From contig JAJPIG010000031.1 in assembly GCA_021324855.1 (NCBI GenBank), forward strand, positions 62,001 through 126,000: a stretch of 64,000 nucleotides of DNA, written 5' to 3'. Positions 17,690-26,187 of this stretch are shown here, in pieces. Source of the stretch: Pseudomonadota bacterium (GTDB lineage: Bacteria; Desulfobacterota; Binatia; Binatales; Binataceae). Positions within the stretch are counted from its first letter, which is position 1, and each line of letters begins with the position of its first letter. The translations under genes and the position numbers were made by a program. The notes under the pieces were generated by a model. It saw only the letters and a program-made list of their open reading frames with translations, did not search any database and had not been told where the DNA came from.

Positions 17690-18652
17690 GCGCAGCCAGG
17701 CGACGGTTCGCTCGACACCCTCGTCAAATCCCACCGCTGGCGAAAAATTCAGTAGTTCCCGGGCGCGAGCCATCGAATAGCCTTGTCGGGTGCCGACGAT
17801 CTCGACGGCGGTTCGCGTGATCAGCGGCCGCGAAACGTAACCCATCCTCCTTCCGTATTCTTCCGACAACGCGCCCAGCCAGTACGCCACCGCCCGCGGC
17901 ACCGACCATCGCGGCATACGCAGATCAAACGCACGGCACAGTGCAACGAAGTAGTCGCGCCAGGTTTGACCGCCCTCGTCGACGGAATGGAAGGCGGCTC
18001 CCGCGGCCGCCGGATGAGTCATCGCGAGCAGGATCAGGTCGACGCTGTTTTCGACGTACACGAAACCGGCATTCACTCTGCCGGAACGTACCAGGGGCGC
18101 GCCGCTGCGAAGATAACGGATGATTTCCACTCCGAGGGTCATTGAGCGCGGACCGTAAATCGAGCCCGGCCGGATAATTGTCGCCGGCAGGCCGGCATCG
18201 ATCGCCGCTTGGACGCGCAGCTCTCCGGAAAGCTTGGTTGAATTGTATGGCAGGCCGCGGTCACGCAACGGCGTCGTCTCATCGAGCCCGTCGCGATCCG
18301 GATAGCCATAGATGTCGGTGGTGCTGATATGCACGAACCGATCGAGCGAACCAGCTTCACACGCCTTCAGCAGCCGGGCGACTCCGTAGTCGTTGGCTTC
18401 ACGAAAATCCTCCCACCTGCCCCAATCGCTGGCCAGGCCGGCGCAATGTATTACGAACCGGCATCCTGCCACGGCGGCGGCCAGGCTGGCGGTGGAGCTT
18501 AAATCTCCGGCTATGCATTGGGCGCCTTTTTCCACCAGCCACTGCGCCTGTTCCGGCCTGCGAGCGAGGATTTTGACAGCTTCGCCGCGTGCCAGAAGCG
18601 CTTCCGCCACGTGGCTGCCCAAAAATCCGGTTGCTCCCGTTACGAGAACCAT
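17666..18652 (-). CDS. NAD-dependent epimerase/dehydratase-type SDR, 3-beta-HSD/CerR-like
   Basis: A 328-residue extended SDR. VTGATGFLGSHVAEAL (3-19) is the NAD(P)-binding TGxxGxxG motif, GDLSS near 50 is the adenine loop, and HCAGLASD follows. The active site is S/T in HISTTDIYG with YNSTK (Y-x-x-x-K) near 155. The C-terminal half resembles 3-beta-hydroxysteroid dehydrogenases and the reductases that act on long-chain beta-keto products. It lies 45 bases downstream of an alpha-oxoamine synthase on the same strand. In Caulobacter-type sphingolipid synthesis a serine palmitoyltransferase works with an SDR of this kind (CerR), so reduction of the 3-keto amine made by the neighbour is a fair hypothesis. 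Sterol or sugar substrates remain possible. Confidence 0.75.
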   Translation of the reverse strand: MVLVTGATGFLGSHVAEALLARGEAVKILARRPEQAQWLVEKGAQCIAGDLSSTASLAAAVAGCRFVIHCAGLASDWGRWEDFREANDYGVARLLKACEAGSLDRFVHISTTDIYGYPDRDGLDETTPLRDRGLPYNSTKLSGELRVQAAIDAGLPATIIRPGSIYGPRSMTLGVEIIRYLRSGAPLVRSGRVNAGFVYVENSVDLILLAMTHPAAAGAAFHSVDEGGQTWRDYFVALCRAFDLRMPRWSVPRAVAYWLGALSEEYGRRMGYVSRPLITRTAVEIVGTRQGYSMARARELLNFSPAVGFDEGVERTVAWLRSRPSTLV

Positions 18653-18697
18653 TCGGGACGAGGTGCAGACAACAGCGCCAAACTCCGCAGGCGCGGG

Positions 18698-20029
18698 TCA
18701 CAAGTTGTCGGCAAGCGCCATGTCCGGACGTGATGGACGCAGCTCGGATTTCAATCGCGTGACGGCATCGACAGCGATGCGGATTTGTTCCTCGCTGTGC
18801 AGTGTGTTGATGAAGAAGCGCAGTCGCGAAGCCGAATGATCAACCGCGGGATGCACCATCGGTTGGACGGCAATTCCTTTCTTCAGCAATTCGCCGGAAA
18901 GCTGTACCGCCAACACCGGATCGCCCGTAATAACCGGCACGATGGGCGAGTCATGGCTGGTGCCGGTTGTCAGGTTGTGCGCCCTGGCTAGCTCAAGAAA
19001 CAATCGCGAGCGCGCGCGTAGTCGCGCCACCCGCTCCGGTTCGGCCTTCATCACGCGCAACGCGCTCAGGGCGGCCGCTGCATTGGGCGGCGACATCAAC
19101 GAAGCAAACACGGATCCCGGCACTGAGAGCCTGAGATACCCGACCATCCCGGCTTTTCCGGCGATATAGCCGCCGCAGCTTGCCATCGTCTTGCTGAGGG
19201 TGCCCATCCAGAGTTCCACGTCGTTCGGGTCGAGACCGAAATGCTCAACGACGCCGAAGCCACGCTCACCGAGCACGCCGAAGGAATGCGCCTCATCCAC
19301 GAACAGAAATGCGTTGTGGCGCTTCTTGATGCTGATCAGTTTTGGGAGTTCGGCGATGTCCCCTTCGGTACTGTACACGCCTTCGACCAGCACCAGGGCA
19401 TATCGGTACTTGCGGCGGTTGTCGGTCAGGATCTGATCGAGCGCCTCCCAGTTGTTGTGTGGGAAGTGCATCCGGCGTCCGCCCGCCAACTGGCATCCGC
19501 CAACCATGCTCTGATGAACCAGCGAGTCATGGACCAGCAGATCTTTCCGGCCGAAGAGGTGGCCGATGGTGTCAACGTTGGTCGAATGGCCGCCGGTAAA
19601 AACCAGGCAGTCGTCAACCCCCAACGTCGCCGCAATTTCGTGCTCCAGTTCGAGATGCAAAGGGGTCTGACCGGCAATCATCCGGCTGCCAGATGCAGCA
19701 GTGCCGTAGCGATCGATGGCGGCCTTGGCCGCTGCGGAGACCTCCGGGTGTCCCGACAGGCCAAGGTAGTTGTAGCCTGCGAAGTTGATGCATCGCCGGC
19801 CGTTGACGGTAACGCAATCCACACTCAGGTCTTCGTGTACGCGATCGAAGGGGTTGTCGACGCCTAAAACGTCCAGGTAAGAAAGTTGCTGCCTGATCTG
19901 CAAATAGGCTGGAATCTGATCGAGCAATGGCGCGGAGCCGTTCGGCAGTGACGGGGAATCGCTGTGCTCGTTGGCAGATGGCGTTCGCTTGGCAGAGGGC
20001 TGGCTCTTCGGGGGGTACTGCTTTTCCAT
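18698..20029 (-). CDS. Alpha-oxoamine synthase (AONS / serine palmitoyltransferase-like PLP enzyme)
   Basis: A 443-residue fold-type I PLP enzyme of the alpha-oxoamine synthase family, which condenses an amino acid with an acyl-CoA or acyl carrier protein with loss of CO2. Recognisable parts are YNYLGLSGHPEV near 88, the substrate loop GTAASGSRMIAGQTPLHLELE, the VDEAHSFGVLGERG segment near 230, and the Schiff-base lysine in MGTLSKTMASCGGYIAG near 262. The first 35 residues are a proline/serine-rich tail outside the fold. The sequence is closest to the type found at the ends of polyketide assembly lines and in sphingolipid synthesis, not to biotin BioF; no biotin genes are near. The SDR gene follows. 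Upstream lie four copies of a GGAAATTC-like motif. Confidence 0.82.
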   Translation of the reverse strand: MEKQYPPKSQPSAKRTPSANEHSDSPSLPNGSAPLLDQIPAYLQIRQQLSYLDVLGVDNPFDRVHEDLSVDCVTVNGRRCINFAGYNYLGLSGHPEVSAAAKAAIDRYGTAASGSRMIAGQTPLHLELEHEIAATLGVDDCLVFTGGHSTNVDTIGHLFGRKDLLVHDSLVHQSMVGGCQLAGGRRMHFPHNNWEALDQILTDNRRKYRYALVLVEGVYSTEGDIAELPKLISIKKRHNAFLFVDEAHSFGVLGERGFGVVEHFGLDPNDVELWMGTLSKTMASCGGYIAGKAGMVGYLRLSVPGSVFASLMSPPNAAAALSALRVMKAEPERVARLRARSRLFLELARAHNLTTGTSHDSPIVPVITGDPVLAVQLSGELLKKGIAVQPMVHPAVDHSASRLRFFINTLHSEEQIRIAVDAVTRLKSELRPSRPDMALADNL

Positions 20030-20429
20030 TATTTTGCCTGCTTTTTCGGTCCGCCTTCTTCATGATGGCAGCCCGCTCCCCATGAGCCGACTCGTCAAGT
20101 GAAGGTCGTATTAACCGGAATTTCTGTAAGTGATCTTTCCCGCCGCATGACGTTAGAGGAAATTCACGCTGAAAGGAAATTCTATTAGCCGGAATTCCCC
20201 TTTTGACCTCCGATTTCAACCCACCGCTCATTCTCCATCCAATACACAACATGCTTGTTGGACGCTTGGGGCATCATCTCAATGCTCACGTCTATCCGCT
20301 TGAGCACCGACATAACATCGGGCGTCCGGCGGCGAAGCCTTCAAGCTCGCCACGCTGGGGACTTTCGATCGATATCGACAAGCCAATGCTGGAGCTCGGC
20401 GCGGATCGAGCCGATGCTCATTGCGCTGT
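20030..20429. other. Leader region of the alpha-oxoamine synthase gene
   Basis: Four hundred bases between two leftward genes. It holds a cluster of GGAAATTC-like half-palindromes (20117-20198), described separately. No protein gene is supported, and I could not find a -24/-12 promoter on the minus strand. Confidence 0.4.
20117..20198. repeat. Cluster of four GGAAATTC-like motifs, putative operator sites
   Basis: GGAATTTC at 20117-20124, GGAAATTC at 20158-20165 and 20175-20182, and GGAATTCC at 20191-20198 are variants of one near-palindrome. The last three are spaced 17 and 16 bases apart. The outer two also share longer flanks, TTA-A/G-CCGGAATT. The cluster lies 88-169 bases upstream of the alpha-oxoamine synthase start, where regulator-binding sites would be expected. 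Confidence 0.4.
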
Positions 20430-22289
20430 TCATTCCGCGGTAGGGGAAGGCTCTGTAGAACTGCTTCTCGCCGCTCGTCTCCGCCGTACGGGCTGGCCGC
20501 TGGCAAGCGTGGGTTTTTCGAGGCGGTAGGCCAACTGCGCGCGCGTCAAGCCGACCATCCGCGCTGCCCGCGTCAGGTTGCCGCGAGCACGGCGGACCGC
20601 AGCCTCGAGGATAAGCGATTCGATCGTATTGATGTCGGTACCGCTGCTGACAACCGTTTGTACCAGTGAATCAAGTTCAGGTGAACCGGCCGAAGATGAG
20701 GCGATGCCGTCGGAGGTTCTCCCGGTCTCGCCAGTGCTCAAGGCGCCGCCCTTGGCTATCTTCATCGCCAGGTCTTTCAACTCGATATGGCCATCCAGAA
20801 GATGATGGCGATCGATCGGTGAACCATCGTCGGCCAGTATCACTGCTCGTTCGATCATCTTTTGCAGTTCTCGCACGTTACCTGGGTAGTCGTAGGCGAG
20901 AATAAGATCCATCGCTGATTCCGTCAGGCCCGTTACACGCCGGCCATGACGAGCGGAATACAGGCGAAGGAAATGGTCGAGGAGAATGGGGATATCGTCA
21001 CGCCGGCGTCGTAACGGCGGAATCATGATTGGAAAGACATTGAGCCGATAAAAAAGATCCGCGCGAAACCGGCCCGCGGCGACTTCGGCGCGCAGATCTA
21101 GGTTGCTGGCTGCCACGATTCGCACCATGATGCGGCGTCGTTCTGAATCTCCCAGACGCTCGATCTGCCCTTCTTCCAGCGCGCGTAAAAGTTTGGCCTG
21201 GCAGGCCGCGGGCAGTGAGCTGATTTCATCCAAAAAGAGCGTGCCGCCATTGGCGCGTTCGAACCGGCCCGGCCGCGATTCTACCGCCCCGGTATAAGCG
21301 CCTCTCTTGACGCCAAACAATTCGGCCTCAAAGAGATCAGGTGGGACCGCCGCGCAATTCATAGCGATAAACGGCCCATCGCGGCGAGGGCTCAGATAAT
21401 GCAACAGACGGGCGAAGCACTCCTTTCCCACCCCGCTTTCACCTACGAGCAGCACTGCAGCGTCGGTCGGGGCCACCTTGCGCAGCTTTACGATAGAATT
21501 AACAAAGCCTGCTGACGCCCCCACCATCGTTTCTGTCTCGCCGCCGGACAGTGGGTCACGGTACTCAATGCGCTCGCATGAGAACGGTTTGCCTGGATCC
21601 AAGCCATGGCGCCGTTCGCCTGGTTTCGAACCGCGTTTTCTGGTCAGGCGGATTTTGCCGAAATCGACATATTGCAGGTCGTCTTTAAGATCGTCCCATT
21701 CGTCCACTGGCTTGCCAATGATGCGGCAGTGCTCTGAACCTGACGCACAGCATTCAACCTCGCGAAAAAGGACCGGCTTTCCGAAAAATGTTGTGGTGTA
21801 GCCACAGGCATAACCGAGTTGCATCCAGCAAACTGGATAAGGCTGAATCCCGAACTGCTCGAGATGGGCTTCGCCTTCGACGGAGCCGATCCAGAGAAAG
21901 TCGCCATAGAATTCGCCGCGTTCGAAATTGATCCGAAATTCGCGTGGCTCGGCCAGCACAATCCCCTCGAGCGCATGAAGCTGCGGACCGCCAAGAAAGG
22001 CGTCCTCAGGTTCGGCATCGCGACGCACGCTCCGCGCCATCTCGGCGTCGCGAGAGCCAGCGGCATAGCCGATACGGGTCAACAGCCGTCGCGCGCGGCT
22101 GATGCCGAGCGTTTCGATAAGTTCATTGCGGAAGGAAGCAAAGGCCACCGCATGCATCAGAATCATGCGGGAGTTGTCCAGCCAGATACGTCCGTCCGTC
22201 GGTGAAAAGCGGATACGCGATCGCAGGTCATCAATATCGGGTAAGTGTGCTGAATGCTCCACTGTCGTCCTTCCTATTAGCGCTGGCAA
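20430..22289 (-). CDS. XylR/DmpR-type sigma-54-dependent activator
   Basis: A 619-residue bacterial enhancer-binding protein. Residues 20-200 match the XylR N-terminal and V4R sensor domains, including the cysteine-rich CWMQLGYACGY / VECCASGSEHC block that binds small aromatics in DmpR and PoxR. The AAA+ domain has Walker A GESGVGKE at 283-290, the sigma-54 contact loop as GAYTGA at 330-335, and Walker B GGTLFLDEI. A Fis-type helix-turn-helix lies near 565-605. A 60-residue basic/serine tail follows. Start TTG at 22289 is preceded by AGGGGAG. It is divergent from an HpaB-type hydroxylase gene whose upstream region has a -24/-12 site, so an aromatic-triggered switch for that gene is likely. 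It may also control the downstream alpha-oxoamine synthase. Confidence 0.92.
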   Translation of the reverse strand: MPALIGRTTVEHSAHLPDIDDLRSRIRFSPTDGRIWLDNSRMILMHAVAFASFRNELIETLGISRARRLLTRIGYAAGSRDAEMARSVRRDAEPEDAFLGGPQLHALEGIVLAEPREFRINFERGEFYGDFLWIGSVEGEAHLEQFGIQPYPVCWMQLGYACGYTTTFFGKPVLFREVECCASGSEHCRIIGKPVDEWDDLKDDLQYVDFGKIRLTRKRGSKPGERRHGLDPGKPFSCERIEYRDPLSGGETETMVGASAGFVNSIVKLRKVAPTDAAVLLVGESGVGKECFARLLHYLSPRRDGPFIAMNCAAVPPDLFEAELFGVKRGAYTGAVESRPGRFERANGGTLFLDEISSLPAACQAKLLRALEEGQIERLGDSERRRIMVRIVAASNLDLRAEVAAGRFRADLFYRLNVFPIMIPPLRRRRDDIPILLDHFLRLYSARHGRRVTGLTESAMDLILAYDYPGNVRELQKMIERAVILADDGSPIDRHHLLDGHIELKDLAMKIAKGGALSTGETGRTSDGIASSSAGSPELDSLVQTVVSSGTDINTIESLILEAAVRRARGNLTRAARMVGLTRAQLAYRLEKPTLASGQPVRRRRAARSSSTEPSPTAE

Positions 22290-22620
22290 AGCTCCCCTTC
22301 GAATTAGAAACCGATCGATTCACCCATTTGATTGCTTATCGCACTTCTCTAAATAATAAAACGCGCGGTGAATGGTTCATTAAATCATAAAAACATTTGT
22401 TTTCCGCGACAGTTCTTCGCTTCGGGATGCCATCGACACGCGCGAAGACTGTGAGAAAACAGACGCGAATGAGCAGCGGCACACAAACTGCTTATCGCGT
22501 AAAAATCGAACCCGCTCGCGAAAGATTTATCGCACTGGGTTCACGATCCTTCCACGCAATGGGGAGTTGTCAGGAAGGACCTAACGGGGCTTGCCAAAAA
22601 CAATTTTGGAGGACAGGGCA
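22290..22620. promoter_or_regulatory. Divergent control region of the sigma-54 activator and hydroxylase
   Basis: An AT-rich 330-base stretch. Besides the -24/-12 element, the octamer YTTATCGC occurs at 22335-22342, 22491-22498 and 22526-22533, with ten-base matches between pairs (TGCTTATCGC; TTATCGCACT). These could be regulator contacts, but they do not form clear palindromes. Confidence 0.4.
22477..22492 (+). promoter_or_regulatory. Sigma-54 (-24/-12) promoter candidate for the hydroxylase gene
   Basis: CGGCACACAAACTGCT matches the sigma-54 consensus TGGCAC-N5-TTGCA/T with the invariant GG (22478-22479) and GC (22490-22491) at exactly ten bases spacing. Two non-core positions differ. Transcription would begin near 22503, leaving a leader of about 118 bases. 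The divergent gene encodes a sigma-54 activator, which supports the call. Confidence 0.6.
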
Positions 22621-24204
22621 GTGAGCAGTACATCGGCGATTGATTCGAGAACGGCGGCCAAAGACCAAGTCAGGCCCAAGCGTCCGATGAACGGAGCAGA
22701 GTTCCTGGAGAGTTTGCGTGATGGACGCGAGGTCTGGATTTATGGCGAAAGGGTCAAAGATGTCACGACTCACCCTGCCTTTCGCAATACGTCTCGGATG
22801 TTGGCCCGGATGTACGATTCGCTGCACGATCCCAAGCGCAAAGACGTGCTGACGACTGACACCGACACTGGCAGCGGCGGTTATACCCATCGTTTTTACC
22901 GCGTCGATCGCAATGCCGACGAAGCGGTCAAATCGCGCGATGCGATCGCGGAATGGGCACGAATCTCATACGGTTGGTTGGGTCGCTCGCCTGATTACAA
23001 GGCGAGCTTCCTGGGGACTCTCGGAGCCAACGCGGAATTTTACGCCCCCTACGAGGAAAACGCGCGCGCATGGTATCGCAAGGCGCAGGAAAATTGCCTG
23101 TTCATGAATCACGCGATTGTCAATCCGCCAGTTGACCGAAGTCTCCCACCTTCAGAATCCAGTGACGTTTTCGTCCATGTTGAGAAGGAGACCGACGCCG
23201 GAGTTGTCGTGAGCGGCGCCAAGGTAGTTGCTACCGGCTCGGCGCTTACCAATCACAATTTTATCGGCTTTTACGGCGGTATTCCCTTGACTCGGCCCGA
23301 CATGGCGCTCTTTGCGATGATCCCGATGAATACCCCCGGGCTTAAACTGATTTGCCGTACTTCGTACGAGTACACATCAGCGGTGATGGGAAGCCCGTTT
23401 GATTATCCGTTATCGAGCCGGCTCGATGAAAACGATGCGATCCTTGTCCTCGACCATGCCTTGATTCCCTGGGAAAACCTGTTCATTTACCGCGATGTTG
23501 AGAAGGCCAACGTATTTTTCCCGAATTCAGGCTTTCTGAACCGGTTTGCGATTCACGGAGCAACTCGTTTTGCCGTCAAGCTCGATTTCCTGGCGGGCCT
23601 GCTCTTGATGGCAACAGAAATCACTGGAGCCAAGGACGGCCGTTTTGCACAGATGCAGATGGGCGAGGTACTGTCCTGGCGTCATCTATTCTGGAGCCTC
23701 ACTGAAGCAATGGTTCGTAACCCCGATCCGTGGAAAGGCGGGTCGGTGATGCCCAACGCGCAGGCTGCGATCGCCTACCGGGTGTTTGCACCTGAGGCGT
23801 ACGCGAGAATCAAGGCTATTATTGAACAGACGGTTTCCAGCGGACTTATCTATCTCAATTCGAGTTTCCGCGATTTTGGCAATGCCGAGTTAAGGCCTGT
23901 GATCGATAAGTATCTGCGCGGTTCAAACGGCCAGAATGCCCATAGTCGGGTCAAGGTGCTGAAATTGCTGTGGGACGCTATCGGCACTGAGTTTGGCGGA
24001 CGTCACGAGCTCTACGAGCGCAACTATGCCGGCCATTACGAGAACATCAGAATCGAGACCCTCAAGATCAACGAAGCGGACAAGACCGTTGATGCGCTCA
24101 GGGAGTTCGTGCGCAATTGTCTGGACGAATACGACCTCGACGGATGGCACGCGCCGGATTTGATTAATCCGACCGACATCAACCGTTTTATGAACGGTCA
24201 TTAA
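22621..24204 (+). CDS. 4-hydroxyphenylacetate 3-monooxygenase-type flavin hydroxylase (HpaB family)
   Basis: A 527-residue FADH2-dependent aromatic hydroxylase of the HpaB/TftD/PvcC family. Family segments include [16 protein letters not shown] near 40, an [13 protein letters not shown] block near 160, the flavin-contact region [21 protein letters not shown], and the C-terminal [18 protein letters not shown]. The GTG start at 22621 follows a strong TGGAGGA (22607-22613). These enzymes need a separate flavin reductase (HpaC type), and none is in the window. The upstream -24/-12 promoter and the divergent V4R-domain activator predict induction by an aromatic compound. A phenol, chlorophenol or hydroxyphenylacetate-like substrate is likely, but sequence alone cannot choose. 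Confidence 0.88.
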   Translation: MSSTSAIDSRTAAKDQVRPKRPMNGAEFLESLRDGREVWIYGERVKDVTTHPAFRNTSRMLARMYDSLHDPKRKDVLTTDTDTGSGGYTHRFYRVDRNADEAVKSRDAIAEWARISYGWLGRSPDYKASFLGTLGANAEFYAPYEENARAWYRKAQENCLFMNHAIVNPPVDRSLPPSESSDVFVHVEKETDAGVVVSGAKVVATGSALTNHNFIGFYGGIPLTRPDMALFAMIPMNTPGLKLICRTSYEYTSAVMGSPFDYPLSSRLDENDAILVLDHALIPWENLFIYRDVEKANVFFPNSGFLNRFAIHGATRFAVKLDFLAGLLLMATEITGAKDGRFAQMQMGEVLSWRHLFWSLTEAMVRNPDPWKGGSVMPNAQAAIAYRVFAPEAYARIKAIIEQTVSSGLIYLNSSFRDFGNAELRPVIDKYLRGSNGQNAHSRVKVLKLLWDAIGTEFGGRHELYERNYAGHYENIRIETLKINEADKTVDALREFVRNCLDEYDLDGWHAPDLINPTDINRFMNGH

Positions 24205-24510
24205 TTGGCGGGCGTTCTCGGGTCACGCGCAGTTGTCTGCCGGGATTCGGTCCTCGAAGACGCGCAATTCTATCATGTGGTTGTAAGGGCGGTGGCGAAG
24301 GCTTGGGTAAAGCGCCGGGCTTCGTCACTGCCCGCTGTCCGGCATCCGTAAAATATTGGACAATAGGGCTCCTCCGCGGCAATCCATCAACAATTACAGA
24401 CCCGCTTAACCAGTCGGCGACACCGGCTGGAATTTTTCAGGACAACTGACCTCATTGCAGACGCCGCGAACAATACCGTTGGCTCCCAGGCGCTTCGCCT
24501 CGGCCTGGGT
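24205..24510. other. Convergent intergenic region with a coding-like remnant
   Basis: Three hundred bases between convergent genes. The part at about 24409-24510, read leftward in the frame of the zinc-protease gene, continues for 34 codons beyond its amber stop, with coding-like third positions. The rest shows no gene. Confidence 0.35.
24485..24509 (-). terminator. Hairpin after the zinc-protease gene
   Basis: A seven-base-pair inverted repeat, CCCAGGC at 24485-24491 and GCCTGGG at 24503-24509, directly after the stop at 24511-24513. There is no T-run, and it overlaps the coding-like tail. Confidence 0.35.
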
Positions 24511-25290
24511 CTACTGATTGCCGGAATCTGAGACCGGATCGTTCTCGGTGGGCGCGGAGTAGTTCTCGGGCAGGCGCCATTTCGCGAGATCCCATCCGCG
24601 CTTCAATGCCGATATCCGCTGGCTGCTGTCGCCATGGCGCGCTTGCGGGACCGCTTCGCTACCGGTGAATTCGTCGCCTGCGAGGCCGTAGTAGGGCGTG
24701 ATCGAATCGAGTGGGATATCGAGGCGTTCCAGCGTATAGCCGGCGAAACGATCGGCCTCCAGTTCCTTGGTCTCGTTTGGGATGTCGGCCCGCTCGGGGC
24801 CGAAATCATCATGCATCTCGTGGCCGATCTCGTGGGCCATGATCGCTTCAAGAATCGCGGTGGTGAGCGCGGTGTTGTTGGTCGGAATCATCAACGCCTG
24901 GAACAGCAGCCGCATGAACTCGGGATTGTAATAAACGCATCCGCCGGGCCGTGCATGGGGCGGGCGTTCGGCGACCGATTCATAGACCCGGACTCGCGCG
25001 CCCCATAACTGATCGATGCTGTCGACGAAGTATTTGATCGCGCCGTCGGGCGGGTTCACCCGCTCGCCGCATGCGTAGCCCCTGACAACGCGCGGCGCGG
25101 CCGGCACCGTCGGTGCGGGCGGCGATGCGGCGCCGGAATTCTCCTGGCCGTAATCGTTTGGGACCTGCACCCATTCGTCGGCGTGCGCGATGCCGGCAGC
25201 GGAAAGTATCAGAAGCATCGCGATTGCCAGCAGACTCGCGAGGCGCTGTCGGGGAAGGCGAATCGCGCGGCTGATGGTCATCTCGAACAT
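24511..25290 (-). CDS. Secreted neutral zinc metallopeptidase-like protein
   Basis: A 259-residue exported protein. A signal peptide (basic start, hydrophobic LLAIAMLLILSAAG, cleavage near IAHA-DEW at about 37) precedes a proline-rich segment and a catalytic domain with MAHEIGHEMHDDFGPE, the HExxH zinc site of gluzincins. The downstream glutamate is probably in KELEADRFAGYTLERL, matching the family pattern E-x-x-AD-x-x-A. Relatives are putative neutral zinc metallopeptidases of unknown substrate. The gene stands alone and is convergent with the hydroxylase. The same frame carries on in coding-like sequence after the TAG stop, so the native protein in relatives may be longer. Confidence 0.75.
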   Translation of the reverse strand: MFEMTISRAIRLPRQRLASLLAIAMLLILSAAGIAHADEWVQVPNDYGQENSGAASPPAPTVPAAPRVVRGYACGERVNPPDGAIKYFVDSIDQLWGARVRVYESVAERPPHARPGGCVYYNPEFMRLLFQALMIPTNNTALTTAILEAIMAHEIGHEMHDDFGPERADIPNETKELEADRFAGYTLERLDIPLDSITPYYGLAGDEFTGSEAVPQARHGDSSQRISALKRGWDLAKWRLPENYSAPTENDPVSDSGNQ

Positions 25291-25417
25291 TCTCGCCGGA
25301 TTTCCCCTTGCCGCAGATTTGGCCGATACTGACGGGTTAAACGCAAATGAAGTATACGTCGCCCGACCTAATCAGGCCATCGTTCGCGCTTCTCCATCTC
25401 GAAATCAGGATAAACCG

Positions 25418-25906
25418 ATGAAAAAAGCGATTGCGATAAGCGTCGCGCGCCCCGAGGATCTGCCGGACCTGATCCGGTTGGTGCGCGCCTATTACCGATA
25501 TGACGGAATTCGGTACCGGCGAGCGCTGGTACCTGCGGCGCTGGAACGGCTTCTCCGGGGAGACGCGCCCGCCCGGGTCTGGATGGCTCGGGACGAGTTG
25601 CGGGCCGCCGGGTACATCGCGTTCAGCTACCATTACGATGCCGAGTTTGGCGGCCTCGAGGGAGTTATCACGGATCTTTTTGTCCACAGGGTCTATCAGG
25701 GACAGGGATTGGGCAGCCGTTTGTTAGAGACGGTCGAGGATTACTGCCGGTCGGCGGGAATCGGGAGCATCGAATTGCAGGTGATCGAGAAGAATCGAGC
25801 CGCGGCGCAATTTTACAGCAAGCACGGCTTTCGGCGGCTCGGGAGGATCATCATGGCGCGGGACATCGCGAAGCGGAGGTCCGGCGGGAAGGTGCGAAAG
25901 CGGTGA
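25418..25906 (+). CDS. GNAT N-acetyltransferase
   Basis: A 162-residue GNAT enzyme: ISVARPEDLPDLIRLVRAYY opening the fold, VITDLFVHRVYQGQGLGSRLLETVEDYC carrying the acetyl-CoA-binding Q/RxxGxG/A loop, and LQVIEKNRAAAQFYSKHGFRRLGRII as motif B. It acetylates an unknown amine. The ATG at 25418 has an AGGA eight bases upstream. The frame is open to 25190 but the extra part runs antisense to the zinc-protease signal peptide. A hairpin-rich region and intrinsic terminator follow. Confidence 0.82.
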   Translation: MKKAIAISVARPEDLPDLIRLVRAYYRYDGIRYRRALVPAALERLLRGDAPARVWMARDELRAAGYIAFSYHYDAEFGGLEGVITDLFVHRVYQGQGLGSRLLETVEDYCRSAGIGSIELQVIEKNRAAAQFYSKHGFRRLGRIIMARDIAKRRSGGKVRKR

Positions 25907-25946
25907 TAATCAGCCGCGGCGACCTTTGAATACGGTCAAATTTCAA

Positions 25947-26058
25947 GCCTGAATATTTTCAGGCGCATCATCGTCTCAACTTTCAGGACTGATAGGCAAC
26001 GATCAGCAACCTCTCCTCCGAGTAGACCGTCGCCATCGAAACTTGATAGGCGGCGGTT
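25947..26058 (+). ncRNA. Candidate structured RNA or leader preceding a terminator
   Basis: Three hairpins in tandem on the + strand. They are GCCTGAA/TTCAGGC (25947-25964, four-base loop), CTGAT/ATCAG (25989-26006), and a ten-pair stem at 26025-26034 with 26049-26058 (two G-U pairs) extended inside by ATC/GAT. An intrinsic terminator starts four bases later. This may be a small RNA, an attenuator, or the structured 3' end of the GNAT mRNA. It matches no riboswitch class that I can recall. Confidence 0.35.
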
Positions 26059-26061
26059 GTA

Positions 26062-26109
26062 GGCGGGCGTTGGGGAGCCTCCCCCCTCTCCAATCGCCCG
26101 CCTTTTTTT
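26062..26109 (+). terminator. Rho-independent terminator
   Basis: An eight-pair GC stem, GGCGGGCG at 26062-26069 and CGCCCGCC at 26095-26102, followed at once by seven T (26103-26109). It is the clearest intrinsic terminator on the + strand in the window. It ends the GNAT transcript or a separate small RNA. Confidence 0.85.
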
Positions 26110-26150
26110 GCGTTTTGGCGCTCGGGATTGGCCGTCATCGGGCGATGCGC

Positions 26151-26179
26151 TTGACAGCGCGTCCGGTACCGCATAGCAC
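26151..26179 (+). promoter_or_regulatory. Sigma-70-type promoter candidate for the propeller lipoprotein
   Basis: A perfect -35 TTGACA at 26151-26156, a 17-base spacer, and TAGCAC at 26174-26179 as a weak -10. The predicted start near 26186 is only two bases before the ATG at 26188, which would give a leaderless mRNA. Confidence 0.4.
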
Positions 26180-26187
26180 GACACTCC

